Below, one piece after another: positions 28,077 through 37,343 of a stretch of DNA of 64,000 nt. The DNA comes from Agrilactobacillus fermenti (GTDB taxonomy: Bacteria; Bacillota; Bacilli; Lactobacillales; Lactobacillaceae). A program made the translations under genes and the position numbers. Location: the NCBI RefSeq assembly GCF_021030645.1, contig NZ_JACGCJ010000013.1, forward strand, positions 1 to 64,000. Reading direction: 5' to 3'. Positions within the stretch are counted from its first letter, which is position 1, and the number at the start of each line of letters is the position of its first letter. The notes under the pieces are model-generated. The model worked only from the letters and a program-made list of their open reading frames with translations. It was not told the origin of the DNA and ran no database searches.

Positions 28077-30551
28077 TTATAAAGCTCGTTGAAACTTGGG
28101 TTTGTAGCCCCGCAAACGTAGGGCATTCAAAACAACTGAAACGGAACTGAAACTCATGGCTGCCCCAGCAATCATTGGGTTCAACAATGGCCCACCGAAT
28201 ATGTACAGTGAGCCCATGGCAATCGGAATGCCGATCACGTTATAAGCAAAAGCCCAAAACAGGTTTTCCTTGATATTTTTGATGGTCTGCTGGCTTAAAT
28301 CAATGGCCGTTGCCACCGTCATCAGATCTTGATGAATTAAGACAATATCAGCAGAATCAATGGCAATATCCGTTCCATTACCGATGGCGAAACCTACCTG
28401 AGCTTGGGCTAAAGCAGGTGCATCATTGATGCCATCCCCAACCATGGCAACGACTTGAGCTTCTTTTTGTAGCGATTGAATCGCAGCCACTTTACCGTCG
28501 GGTAAAACGTCACTGATCACCTGATCAATGCCTAATTGAGCTGCAATGGCTTGAGCGGTGGCCGCCCCATCACCCGTCAGCATCACAATTTTTTCACCCA
28601 TCGCTTTTAATTGTTGGATTGCCGCTTTAGCATCGGGTTTGACTTGATCAGCAACAGCGACAATGCCCAGGACTTCGTTATCTTTGGCAATCAGCATGGC
28701 CGTCTTACCTTGTTGGGCAAACGTGCTTTGTTGTTGCTTTAGAGTAGTTGACAAGTGCCGCTCAGCCATCAGTTTCTGGTTGCCAATGGCTAACTCGTGA
28801 CCAACAACTTGACCGGTGACCCCTTGACCCGCAATAAAATGCAATGCCGTTGCAGTTGGTAAGGCTTGTTTTGCTTGTTTCGCGGCGGCTACAATAGCGG
28901 CAGCTAAAGGATGTTCCGAACCTTGTTCAATACTGGCAATTTGTGCTTGTAACTTTGTTTTTTCCGCCGTTGATAATCCTGGAAAGTACCAATCAGTGAC
29001 TTCTGGCTGACCTTTTGTCAACGTACCGGTCTTATCAAAAACGATGGTATCGATTTGACTGGCTGTTTCCAGAGCGGCACCATTTTTTACCAGGATCCCA
29101 TTTTCAGCGCCTCGACCAGTCCCCACCATAATTGCAGTGGGCGTTGCCAGGCCCAGGGCACAAGGACAAGCAATGACCAGAACAGAAACGAAAATCGTCA
29201 ATGCGAAGGCTAATGATTGCCCAGTTAATAGCCAAGCAATGGTTGCCAGCGTAGCTAAAATCATGATTGTTGGGACAAAGATACCTGCAATTTTGTCAGC
29301 CAATCGTGCGATGGGTGCCTTGGTGGCTTGAGCATCTTCAACAAGTTTAACGATTTTCGCCAATGTTGTTTGATTCCCTACACGTGTTGCTCTGATCAAT
29401 AATTGGCCTGTTTGATTCAACGTGCCCGCAGTGACTGCATCTTCGGCAGCTTTTGCCACTGGCATACTTTCACCGGTTAGCATGGATTCATCCACATTAC
29501 TGCTGCCGGAAAGAACTTGACCATCCACGGGAATGTTAGCACCAGGTTTGATCATCAGAATATCATTAAGCTGTAGATCAACAACTGGCTGCTCTATATA
29601 GGTATCGCCACTTTGAACCCACGCTGTTTTAGGCGCTAAGTCCATTAATTTAGTAATGGCCGACCCTGTTTTCTGCTTGGACTTGGTTTCAAAATAACGC
29701 CCCAGTGTGATCAAGGTTAAAATCGTAACCGCAGCTTCATAGTATAGCTGATCATGAAAGCCGATACTGGTCATCATCATCAAACCGGTATTGATCAAAC
29801 TGTAAATAAAAGCCGCAGAAGTACCAACAGCTACCAAACTATCCATGTTGGGATGGCCCTTAAATAAAGTTTTATAGCCCACCGAGTAATAACTACGGTT
29901 TAAGTACATCACCGGTAAGACAAGTATCAATTGGGTCAGTGCAAACGTTACTGGATGTAAAGTTGGTTCTAAGAAGCTAGGCAGCCAAGCGCCCAACATA
30001 TGGCCCATGCTAATGTATAGCAATACAATTGTGAAAATAGCAGACCAGATGAAGCGTTGTTTTAGATCAGCTAGTTGATGATCTTTCTTCTCCGCCAAGG
30101 CTTCGGCTTGCTCTGGATGAGCCACTTCGTCAGCCAGTGTGGCGCCGTAACCGGCATCAGTGACAGCCTGTTCAATGGCCGCATTGTCGGTAACAAAATT
30201 ATCAAAGCTAACCCGCATTTTTTCTGCGGCTAGATTGACTTGTACCTCGATCATTCCAGGCAGTTGCTTCACAGCTTTTTCGATCGTCTGAGCACAGCTG
30301 GCACATACCATGCCATCGATCGCAAAGTTTTCCGTGGTCAACTGGGCATTGGCGCCATAGCCGGCATCAGCAACGGCTGTTTCAATTTGAGCCACAGGGG
30401 TCACATTGGGGTCAAAATCAACTTGCATCGATTCAGCCGTTAGATTCACGTTAGCCTCAGTGACACCGGGTAATTTTTTAGTGACTTTTTCCACCGTTTG
30501 GGCACAGCTGGCACACATCATACCATCTATATTAAAGCGACATTCGCTCAT
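28077..30551 (-). CDS. copA: Cu(I)-exporting P1B-type ATPase CopA
   Basis: This is an 824-residue copper ATPase. Two N-terminal HMA domains carry GMMCASC (Cys13/16) and GMVCASC (Cys83/86). Eight membrane helices include the CPC ion motif in VIACPCALGLATPTA. The phosphorylation motif is FDKTGTLTKG, the hinge is MVGDGINDAPAL, and the C-terminal helices end in MSFSSVSVVLNALRL, diagnostic of Cu(I) pumps. A cop box (30611-30620) lies upstream. It is transcribed with copZ and follows copB. Confidence 0.96.
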   Translation of the reverse strand: MSECRFNIDGMMCASCAQTVEKVTKKLPGVTEANVNLTAESMQVDFDPNVTPVAQIETAVADAGYGANAQLTTENFAIDGMVCASCAQTIEKAVKQLPGMIEVQVNLAAEKMRVSFDNFVTDNAAIEQAVTDAGYGATLADEVAHPEQAEALAEKKDHQLADLKQRFIWSAIFTIVLLYISMGHMLGAWLPSFLEPTLHPVTFALTQLILVLPVMYLNRSYYSVGYKTLFKGHPNMDSLVAVGTSAAFIYSLINTGLMMMTSIGFHDQLYYEAAVTILTLITLGRYFETKSKQKTGSAITKLMDLAPKTAWVQSGDTYIEQPVVDLQLNDILMIKPGANIPVDGQVLSGSSNVDESMLTGESMPVAKAAEDAVTAGTLNQTGQLLIRATRVGNQTTLAKIVKLVEDAQATKAPIARLADKIAGIFVPTIMILATLATIAWLLTGQSLAFALTIFVSVLVIACPCALGLATPTAIMVGTGRGAENGILVKNGAALETASQIDTIVFDKTGTLTKGQPEVTDWYFPGLSTAEKTKLQAQIASIEQGSEHPLAAAIVAAAKQAKQALPTATALHFIAGQGVTGQVVGHELAIGNQKLMAERHLSTTLKQQQSTFAQQGKTAMLIAKDNEVLGIVAVADQVKPDAKAAIQQLKAMGEKIVMLTGDGAATAQAIAAQLGIDQVISDVLPDGKVAAIQSLQKEAQVVAMVGDGINDAPALAQAQVGFAIGNGTDIAIDSADIVLIHQDLMTVATAIDLSQQTIKNIKENLFWAFAYNVIGIPIAMGSLYIFGGPLLNPMIAGAAMSFSSVSVVLNALRLRGYKPKFQRAL

Positions 30552-30610
30552 GAACTCACCTCAATTTCTATTTAATAAAATGATTACGTTTTAAAAGCAA
30601 CATTATCGTT

Positions 30611-30620
30611 TACAGATGTA
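30611..30620. promoter_or_regulatory. cop box upstream of copA
   Basis: TACAGATGTA fits the CopY operator TACANNTGTA exactly. It is 60 bp before the copA start, so copA-copZ has its own copper-responsive control in addition to any read-through from copB. Confidence 0.82.
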
Positions 30621-30650
30621 AATAATAATTTAATAAATTAGGGTTTTGCC

Positions 30651-32741
30651 TTAATCTTCGGTCTCGCCGAGTTTTAGAGTCAACGCATTAATGGCGACGA
30701 TCACCGTACTTAAAGACATCAGCACGGCACCAGCCATTGGACTTAAAATAAAGCCGATTGGGGCCAACACACCGGCGGCTAATGGAATTGCTAGAATATT
30801 ATAACCAGCCCCCCACCAGAGGTTTTCAGTCATCTTACGGGTGGTCTTGCGCGCCAAATTTAAGAATTCTACCACGTCATTGGGGTTACTTTTTACAAGA
30901 ACCACATCGGCAGACTCAATGGCCACATCAGTCCCACTGCCAATTGCAATCCCGATATTTGCCCGAGTTAGGCTAGGCGCATCGTTGACCCCGTCCCCGA
31001 TCATCAAAACTTTACCTTTGGTTTGATATTCGCGAACTAATTTTTCTTTATCTTCTGGTAATAATTGTGCTCGGACTTCCGTGATGCCAAGTGTTTGTGC
31101 AACCTTTTGCGCTGTTTGGGCATTATCTCCAGTCAGCATAACTGGGGTAATGTCTTGTTGCTTCAAAGCAGCGATCAAATGCTTAGCTTCTGGTTTGATT
31201 GCATCCCCTTCAGCAACGTAAGCTAAAACATCACCATCCTGTAAGAGAAAACTGATCGAATTCCCATTGGCAGCTAATTGCTCAAATTTAGCTTGCTCAA
31301 ACTGGATATTTTGCTGAACTAAGTAAGCCATTGAGACAATTTGATAGGTCTGACCAGACACATCGCCTGACAAACCGACCCCAGTCAATTGTTGAACATT
31401 TTGAGCCTTGGTGAAAGTAACTCGATCAGCCTTGGCAGCGTTCACGATACCAACAGCTAAAGGATGAGAGGACCCCGCTTCGAGGCTGGCAAAAATCTGC
31501 AAAGCTTGTGACTTAGTCAGCTGATTAGATAGTGTGTCATAGGCATTGACCTTGAAGTCCCCTTCAGTCAATGTTCCAGTTTTATCCATCAACGCATATT
31601 TCAAATCTTTAACTTGTTCTAACGCATTCCGATTCCGAATCAATAACCCATTCTTAGCGGCAATCGATGTGCTCCGAGCCACGACTAAGGGAATTGCCAA
31701 GCCTAAAGCATGCGGACAAGCAATGACGAAAACAGTCACTGCCACCGGCAAAGCAGTAGCCAGATCTGTTTGAAACAGCCAAATAATAAAGGCCAAAATG
31801 CCAACAAATAAAGCGGCATAGAACAACCAACCAGCAACTTTATCTGCCAAATTTTCTTGTGCTGATTTTTCTTGTTGGGCTGAATTGACTAATTTCATAA
31901 CTTGCGCTAAAAAACCATTCTTCCCGGTACCCGTCACAGTTAATTGAAAAGTCCCATCACCGTTAACTGAGCCACCAAATACTTTGTCATCAACGTGCTT
32001 GGTGATCTGTTTAGACTCACCTGTGACCATGGACTCATTCACATTAGATGTCCCTTCAACAATCGTGCCATCAGCTGGAATTTTTTCGCCAGCTTTGACC
32101 AGCAGATGATCGCCTTCCTGGAGATCACGTATCGGTACTTCCTGCGTGGCACCCTCTACCAGCTTGTGTGCCGAGCTTGGTAATAATTTGGCAAGATCAT
32201 CCAAAGCTGAGCCAGCGTTCATTACCGCATTCATTTCGATCCAATGGCCCAGCAGCATGATATCGATCAAAGTTGCCAACTCCCAAAAGAAATCCATGAC
32301 CATTGGAGTCACATGAAAAATATTGTTGGCGATCACTGAGTAAATACTGTAAATATAGGCAACCCCGATGCCCATGGTGATCAAAGTCATCATTGCTGGG
32401 GCTTTACTTTTTAATTCACCGATAGCACCTGAGAAGAAAGGTTTACCACCATAGAAAAACAGCACGGTTCCGATAACCGCAACGACCCATTCACTACCTG
32501 AAAAAGTGATCAATGGCTGTGTCAACCCCATGAACGACGTCAGCAACAAAATGGGCAAAGTCAGCACAAGGGAAACCCAAAATTTCTGTTTCAAGTTGCC
32601 CATGTGCATCATATGTCCCCCATGCATCATCATGTCGCCACCCATATCGTCCATATCCATATCAGCCATATCATGATCCATATGTGACATAGCCATTTTA
32701 TGATCGTGCCCCATTTCTGAAGCCAGCTTATCTTTTGTCAT
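30651..32741 (-). CDS. copB: CopB-type copper-transporting P1B ATPase
   Basis: This is a 696-residue ATPase. In place of CxxC domains the first 50 residues are rich in His, Met and Asp (MSHMDHDMADMDMDD and similar), typical of CopB. The ion motif is CPH in VIACPHALGLAIPLV. The other motifs are MDKTGTLTEG and MIGDGVNDAPSL. CopB of Enterococcus hirae exports copper, and CPH ATPases are proposed to handle Cu(II) or Cu(I). GGGGGT precedes the ATG and a cop box sits in its promoter. Having both CopA and CopB suggests strong copper resistance. Confidence 0.95.
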   Translation of the reverse strand: MTKDKLASEMGHDHKMAMSHMDHDMADMDMDDMGGDMMMHGGHMMHMGNLKQKFWVSLVLTLPILLLTSFMGLTQPLITFSGSEWVVAVIGTVLFFYGGKPFFSGAIGELKSKAPAMMTLITMGIGVAYIYSIYSVIANNIFHVTPMVMDFFWELATLIDIMLLGHWIEMNAVMNAGSALDDLAKLLPSSAHKLVEGATQEVPIRDLQEGDHLLVKAGEKIPADGTIVEGTSNVNESMVTGESKQITKHVDDKVFGGSVNGDGTFQLTVTGTGKNGFLAQVMKLVNSAQQEKSAQENLADKVAGWLFYAALFVGILAFIIWLFQTDLATALPVAVTVFVIACPHALGLAIPLVVARSTSIAAKNGLLIRNRNALEQVKDLKYALMDKTGTLTEGDFKVNAYDTLSNQLTKSQALQIFASLEAGSSHPLAVGIVNAAKADRVTFTKAQNVQQLTGVGLSGDVSGQTYQIVSMAYLVQQNIQFEQAKFEQLAANGNSISFLLQDGDVLAYVAEGDAIKPEAKHLIAALKQQDITPVMLTGDNAQTAQKVAQTLGITEVRAQLLPEDKEKLVREYQTKGKVLMIGDGVNDAPSLTRANIGIAIGSGTDVAIESADVVLVKSNPNDVVEFLNLARKTTRKMTENLWWGAGYNILAIPLAAGVLAPIGFILSPMAGAVLMSLSTVIVAINALTLKLGETED

Positions 32742-32783
32742 TACGCTACCCCCTATAACCTTGTTTCATTAATTTACATTTTA

Positions 32784-32812
32784 AGTTTACAATTGTAATT
32801 GTAAAAATGCAA
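32784..32812 (-). promoter_or_regulatory. copB promoter containing a cop box
   Basis: The minus strand has TTGCAT (32807-32812), a 17-bp spacer and TAAACT (32784-32789). TACAATTGTA (32788-32797), a perfect CopY site, overlaps the -10 box, so bound CopY would exclude polymerase. A further palindromic AATTGTAATTGTAA flank may extend the operator. Confidence 0.85.
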
Positions 32813-32922
32813 GTCTTAAATTTAAGTTGAACGCAATTCGTAAATTTCCTCAATAACCCGCTATGTAAAAAAAGCGCATGGGATAAAGGGTTTTTAAAAC
32901 CATAAATAGTCATAATTAAATA

Positions 32923-32961
32923 GGTGGCTGAAAACAAAACGTTAATTTTGTCTCAGCCACC
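32923..32961 (-). terminator. Terminator hairpin after copY, repeat-family module 1
   Basis: GGTGGCTGA, then ACAAAAC, pairs with TTTTGT and CAGCCACC. On the minus strand it is followed by TATTTAATT. It is nearly identical to the hairpin at 51475-51511 (after ackA). Confidence 0.8.
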
Positions 32962-32974
32962 CGTCAGCTTTAGA

Positions 32975-33097
32975 ACCAATTAAATTTAACCGTGTTTCAC
33001 AAGGCAACGACCTCACCTAACCCGAATCACTCAAATGGAAAAGCCGCCATTTATCGTGCTTCTTATTAGTACTTAGTCGTTGACCGCCTTTGTCTCA
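32975..33097 (-). repeat. Long copy of the 3'-UTR repeat, module 2
   Basis: About 120 bp between the copY stop and the terminator. The ends form an imperfect inverted repeat: CGTGTTTCACAAGGCAACGA with TCGTTGACCGCCTTTGTCTC. An inner hairpin (ATGG/CCAT) lies in the middle. The copY stop TGA (33095-33097) is within the outer edge of the repeat. It aligns over its whole length with 51525-51643 and, inverted, with 25978-26097. Confidence 0.75.
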
Positions 33098-33547
33098 CGC
33101 GCCACCCTTTAACTTAAAATCAGCGGGTAAGCAATCACAGGCCACTGCCTCTGGCGCTGTTTTGATTTTTTCAGCTAGTTGTGCTTGTAACTTCTCAATA
33201 TCACTGCGGCTGAGCGTTAACTCGCCTAATAGATGGTGCACGGCCTCGCCACGACGCATCTGACATAGATGGTTGAACAGTGTCGTCGTCGCCTCATCAA
33301 TTGCCCGCTGCTCCGCAATTGTTGGCCGATAAATAAATGCCCGACCCTTTTTTTCAGTGACTAATGCACCTTTTTTGACAAGCCGACCAATCAGCGTTTT
33401 GACAGTTGGCGCCTTCCACGACATCTTTTCTTGCAGGACATCGATTAAAGTCCGGCTCGTGGCAGTGCCTAGCGTCCAAACGACCCGCATGACTTCCCAT
33501 TCAGCATCGCTTATTTCTATTTTTTGTTCCACTTGCATCCTGTTCAC
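33095..33547 (-). CDS. copY: CopY/BlaI-family copper-responsive repressor
   Basis: This is a 150-residue winged-helix repressor (BlaI/MecI family), with ISDAEWEVMRVVW at the N-terminus and SWKAPTVKTLIGRLVKKG as the recognition region. Classical CopY proteins end in CxCx4CxC, which binds zinc or Cu(I). Here the C-terminus has a single CDC followed by LPADFKLKGGA, so the second CxC is absent. Location beside copB and the presence of cop boxes support the assignment. Release by copper may work with one cysteine pair per subunit. It is separated from copB by a terminator, so it is not a simple cop operon leader gene. Confidence 0.85.
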   Translation of the reverse strand: MNRMQVEQKIEISDAEWEVMRVVWTLGTATSRTLIDVLQEKMSWKAPTVKTLIGRLVKKGALVTEKKGRAFIYRPTIAEQRAIDEATTTLFNHLCQMRRGEAVHHLLGELTLSRSDIEKLQAQLAEKIKTAPEAVACDCLPADFKLKGGA

Positions 33548-33597
33548 CTATCCTTACGTGCACCATATGCTAACAGCATTTAGTCTAAAGTACAAGT

Positions 33598-34227
33598 TTA
33601 AACATGATGAACGCCGACATGTTTTTGCCGATATATCTTTTTAGCCATAATTGTGACAAAAGCTTGGGCATAGTCTTTGTAACTTAAGAAACTCTTGCCG
33701 TCATCATCAGTCGCAAAAACATCATCAGTGATCACATATTTACCAGTTAACCCACCCATATAACTAAAATCAGCCGCTGGTGAAACATAAGTCCAATTCA
33801 CATCTTTAGCAGCCTTCAAGGTCGCTAAAGATTGAGCCATTGCCGTTGCAGTTGGTTTAAAAGCACTCGGAAAATCAGGTGCATCTTTAAGTTGCTGCGT
33901 GTGGGCAGTATCAAGCCACAAGCTACCGGCCCCACCGACGATCATTAAATGGATCTGAGTCCCCCGTACCAATTTGATCAAGTGCTGCGTAGCTGCATCA
34001 AATTTAGTACTATCGTCTGGGAAATTAACCGCACTAACTAAGACATCCAGTGCTTGCACATCAACTGGGGTCAAAGCAAATAAATCTTTGACTAAAATCG
34101 TATAGCCTTGATCTTGATCAGTTTCTTGACGAACAATGGCCGTAACTGCCATACCGCGATTTACCGCTGCTTTAGCGATCAATGCACCAGCTTTACCATT
34201 CGCGCCAATAATACCTACTTTTAACAT
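33598..34227 (-). CDS. NAD(P)-binding oxidoreductase (COG2910-like)
   Basis: This is a 209-residue Rossmann protein with GANGKAGALIAKAAVNRG at the N-terminus and LMIVGGAGSLWLD, matching the NAD(P)H-binding family annotated as putative NADH-flavin reductase. VSPAADFSYMGGLTGKYVI is the conserved second half. The substrate is unknown. It lies 50 bp upstream of copY in the same direction, so read-through into copY is possible. Confidence 0.82.
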   Translation of the reverse strand: MLKVGIIGANGKAGALIAKAAVNRGMAVTAIVRQETDQDQGYTILVKDLFALTPVDVQALDVLVSAVNFPDDSTKFDAATQHLIKLVRGTQIHLMIVGGAGSLWLDTAHTQQLKDAPDFPSAFKPTATAMAQSLATLKAAKDVNWTYVSPAADFSYMGGLTGKYVITDDVFATDDDGKSFLSYKDYAQAFVTIMAKKIYRQKHVGVHHV

Positions 34228-34360
34228 AATTATCCTCCGTATTTATAATCTTCATTTATCATTCTACCGTATTTTTATAAATAACGTTAAAAAAAGCCTT
34301 AACATTTAGAATTCAATGTTATCGGCTTTTAAAAACGTTATTATAATTTTTTAGGTTATC

Positions 34361-35197
34361 TTAGCTTAAAACTTGAACATTAGCATACATGATACCAGCA
34401 GATGGAATTTGTGCGTTTGGCATCGCAACATCCAACTGGCGTGAGTTACTATATGCAAAAGTACCGGTATCATTAACAGTCCGATACCAAACAGTGCCAT
34501 CAGATAACGTTATCTTTAAGCGGGTGCCCTTTGGAAAGACGGATAGATTGGCAGCCACACCACCATAACCCATATTCGAACCTAAGACAGCAGGATCATA
34601 AAAAGATAACTTAAATGTGCCTTGATCTTGACCAGACTGAGCGACTGTTTGTGTACTTTGAGTTGCTGGTGCAGCTGGCGTCGTTTGAGCTGACTGTTGT
34701 TGAACGACAGGGGCTTGTGTCACACTTGTCTGTTCAGCTGCTGGCGCTGTCGTATTTACCTGAGTCGCAGCCGCTTGGCTATTATCTGGAATCGTCAACG
34801 TTTGCCCTGGATGAATCAACGCATAGATACTAGACAAGCCATTAGCTTGTGCTAATGCTTGGACAGAGACGCCGTACTGCTGCGCAATCGTCCATAAAGA
34901 ATCCCCTTGCTGCAAGGTCACTTGGCGTGTACTTGTTTGTTGGGTCTGTGTTTGGGTATTGGGTGCAGCTGCAGCACTAGTCTCAACTTTTTGTCCTGGG
35001 TAGATCAAGTTGGGATTTTTGATTTGGTTCGTTTGAACTAAGTCAGCCACCGTTGTTTGATTGTCGATCGCAATTTGTGATAAAGTGTCCCCCGATTTAA
35101 CGGTCACTTGTTGTGCACTGGCAACAGTTGGCGCCGCCACTGACGCTAAAAACGCTGCTGCCATTACAGATGATGAGAGTTTCTTGTTTCCCCGCAT
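34361..35197 (-). CDS. Secreted LysM protein with 3D/RlpA-like domain
   Basis: This is a 278-residue exported protein. A signal peptide (cleavage near ASAQQ) is followed by two LysM domains (about 28-75 and 90-135: VKSGDTLSQIAIDNQ, LQQGDSLWTIAQQYG) that bind peptidoglycan. A Gln/Thr/Ala-rich linker leads to a C-terminal double-psi beta-barrel domain (SFYDPAVLGSNMGYGG, VNDTG, RQLDVAMPN) of the 3D/RlpA type, probably acting on or binding cell-wall glycan. ATG at 35197 is chosen: AGGAGG is 11 bp upstream, whereas the in-frame TTG at 35206 is too close. It is a single gene. Confidence 0.82.
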   Translation of the reverse strand: MRGNKKLSSSVMAAAFLASVAAPTVASAQQVTVKSGDTLSQIAIDNQTTVADLVQTNQIKNPNLIYPGQKVETSAAAAPNTQTQTQQTSTRQVTLQQGDSLWTIAQQYGVSVQALAQANGLSSIYALIHPGQTLTIPDNSQAAATQVNTTAPAAEQTSVTQAPVVQQQSAQTTPAAPATQSTQTVAQSGQDQGTFKLSFYDPAVLGSNMGYGGVAANLSVFPKGTRLKITLSDGTVWYRTVNDTGTFAYSNSRQLDVAMPNAQIPSAGIMYANVQVLS

Positions 35198-35340
35198 AAA
35201 AAGCAAATCCTCCTAAAAATGTTTTCAATGGATCACATTATTCTAATAATCTAGGAAGAGTATAACACTGGGGTTATTACAAAACAGTTACCAATGTTAC
35301 AAGTAGATGTTAATCTCAATAAGAATTTATTTTTAAATTA

Positions 35341-36369
35341 TCAGAAACTACCCTGAATTTTTTGAAAAAAGGCTTTGATCTGCTGCCCTTCTTCTTGAGA
35401 TTGTGCCTGAGGATAGGCTTGTGGGAAATAATTTTGTAAATTGAAAGCAGTAATCAATTGCTTAAAATCTGCACGAGCTTTGCGAATTTGTTGATCACTA
35501 GCAGCTTCATTATTGGTGATCGTTTTAACGCTGGTTTTCGTGCGCTGCAAAATTTGCGTTTGTTGTGCCGTCAGATTATCACGGTGACTAACTTTTTGAA
35601 TCATCCCAGTGATCACTGCAGCCAGCGACGCCCGACCATTTTGTAGTGGATCAGCCAAAGCAGTTAAATCAGTAGGATAAGGCGTTTGTCCGGCAACCTG
35701 TTGATAACTTTCAATGGTCATGTTTTGATGCAGCGCAGATTGCATACGCGCCAAACTAGCCTTGAGAGCTTGAATATCATAATTAGAAGCTTGTTGTACT
35801 TGTCCTGTGGCAACTTGACTAGGCGACATGACATCATGATAGGACTGAGGGGCGTGGGCTAAGCCTAAAGCATGACCAAATTCATGGATGATCACATTTA
35901 AAGTATCATTCTCATTATTTGCCCTAGTCATATCCGCCTGGTTTAGCAGCAATAAGTGATTTGTCCCTGTCAATCCAGAATAATTCAGCAGATCATCATT
36001 AACATAAGCCAAGTAAACATCGGCTTTGCTTACATTATTAGGCTGTGGCTGAATCAGCGTTTGACCAGCTGCTTGATTCCACCAGGCAGCGGCTTGTCGA
36101 GTTAGCGCACGCTGCTGCGTATTTAAATAGCTATCGTTGTAGTATAAAACCCCTTCCTGATTGACCAGCCACCAATTATTAAGGGACTGCCAATTAGCTG
36201 GCGCTGCTTGATTGGAAACTTGATTTTGCGCCTCGCGCACCCGGCTAAAGATCTGTTGACGTTGTGTAAAATCATGATATTCTTGATAAATTTTGGGGAT
36301 CATTAAACCGAAAAATACGATCAGGCTTAAATACAGGACAAATTTTAAGCTTCGGCCGAAAATGTGCAT
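35341..36369 (-). CDS. Membrane-anchored matrixin-type zinc metalloprotease
   Basis: This is a 342-residue protein. One membrane helix at about 7-26 and no cleavage site suggest an N-terminal anchor with the catalytic part outside. The metzincin zinc motif HEFGHALGLAH spans residues 162-172 (His162, Glu163, His166, His172) and the Met-turn DVMSP follows at 179-183, placing it in the matrixin (M10) family. The C-terminal 150 residues are helical and Gln-rich with no assigned domain. There is no propeptide cysteine switch. The role is unknown; processing of surface proteins or peptides is plausible. Confidence 0.85.
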   Translation of the reverse strand: MHIFGRSLKFVLYLSLIVFFGLMIPKIYQEYHDFTQRQQIFSRVREAQNQVSNQAAPANWQSLNNWWLVNQEGVLYYNDSYLNTQQRALTRQAAAWWNQAAGQTLIQPQPNNVSKADVYLAYVNDDLLNYSGLTGTNHLLLLNQADMTRANNENDTLNVIIHEFGHALGLAHAPQSYHDVMSPSQVATGQVQQASNYDIQALKASLARMQSALHQNMTIESYQQVAGQTPYPTDLTALADPLQNGRASLAAVITGMIQKVSHRDNLTAQQTQILQRTKTSVKTITNNEAASDQQIRKARADFKQLITAFNLQNYFPQAYPQAQSQEEGQQIKAFFQKIQGSF

Positions 36370-36397
36370 TCGATCATCCTTAATATATAATCTTCAA

Positions 36398-37243
36398 TTA
36401 AATTATTTCTAGAGGTTGTTTGTGTGTCGGTGCTGGATAATATTGATCCAACTGTGCCAGTTCATCAGCTGTAAAAGATATGTCAGCTGCAGCAACATTC
36501 GCTAACATATGTGCTTTTTGACCAGAACGTGGGATCGTAATTACTTCATGATGCCGTAAAACCCATGCAATTAATAACTGTTGTACAGAAATATGTTTTG
36601 CCGCCGCCATCTCTGCCAAAATTGGTTTTTGGTTAAGATAATGGCCCTGTGAAGAACCAAGTGGTGAATAACCAATACAAGCAATTCCTTGAGATTTTTG
36701 ATAAGGCAATAGATCATACTCGATCCCACGACTTTGAATATTATACAACACCTCATTGACAAAGCAGTCCTGACCACCAGGTAAAGCTAACAGTGCCTTC
36801 AAATCAGCAACGTCAAAATTTGAGACACCAAAATGCTTAATATAGCCAGCTTTTTGCAAAGCCTGCATGCCAGCTAATGTTTCTGCCAATGGTGTCCCAC
36901 CACGCCAGTGATACAGATATAAATCAAGATAGTCTGTCTGTAACCGGCGTAAAGATTGTTCTAAACTCTTTTTCATCGCTTTTGGCGTTGCATGAGATGG
37001 TAAAAATTTGGAAATCAAAAAAATATTTGTCCGCTGGTAATCTTTAAGTACTTGACCAACCAATGTCTCTGACTGACCATTCCCATACATCTCCGCAGTA
37101 TCGACCACATTGATGCCTTGATCCAGCCCAGCTTTAATTGCTGCCATTTCTTGATTTGTTTGTGCCTGTGAGCCTTCACCTAGGTACCACGTGCCAATAC
37201 CGATCTCTGTAAGCTTATGATTTTGAACACTTAATTGTTTCAT
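36398..37243 (-). CDS. Aldo/keto reductase
   Basis: This is a 281-residue NADPH-dependent TIM-barrel oxidoreductase. Catalytic residues are recognisable: Asp in VDTAEMYG, Tyr in the same motif, Lys in FLISKF and His in LYLYHW. The C-terminal cofactor loop VITIPRSG is present. The substrate is not predictable; members reduce aldehydes and ketones. It is single and divergent from another aldo/keto reductase gene 100 bp away, and the two share only family-level similarity. Confidence 0.88.
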   Translation of the reverse strand: MKQLSVQNHKLTEIGIGTWYLGEGSQAQTNQEMAAIKAGLDQGINVVDTAEMYGNGQSETLVGQVLKDYQRTNIFLISKFLPSHATPKAMKKSLEQSLRRLQTDYLDLYLYHWRGGTPLAETLAGMQALQKAGYIKHFGVSNFDVADLKALLALPGGQDCFVNEVLYNIQSRGIEYDLLPYQKSQGIACIGYSPLGSSQGHYLNQKPILAEMAAAKHISVQQLLIAWVLRHHEVITIPRSGQKAHMLANVAAADISFTADELAQLDQYYPAPTHKQPLEII

Positions 37244-37343
37244 ATCATCATCTCCAAGAACTATTATAAAATAAATATTTGACTTTCCTATGACCTAACT
37301 CCTAAAATACCATTGAAATTCAAATAAAGGAGTGCTGCTAATT

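Noticed and set aside
32746-32937. 63-codon open frame on the minus strand upstream of copB
   Set aside because: It covers the copB promoter and cop box, has no ribosome site and its composition looks like translated AT-rich intergenic DNA.
33591-33600. TACAAGTTTA upstream of copY as a cop box
   Set aside because: It differs from TACANNTGTA at one key base and overlaps the stop codon of the neighbouring gene; chance is likely.
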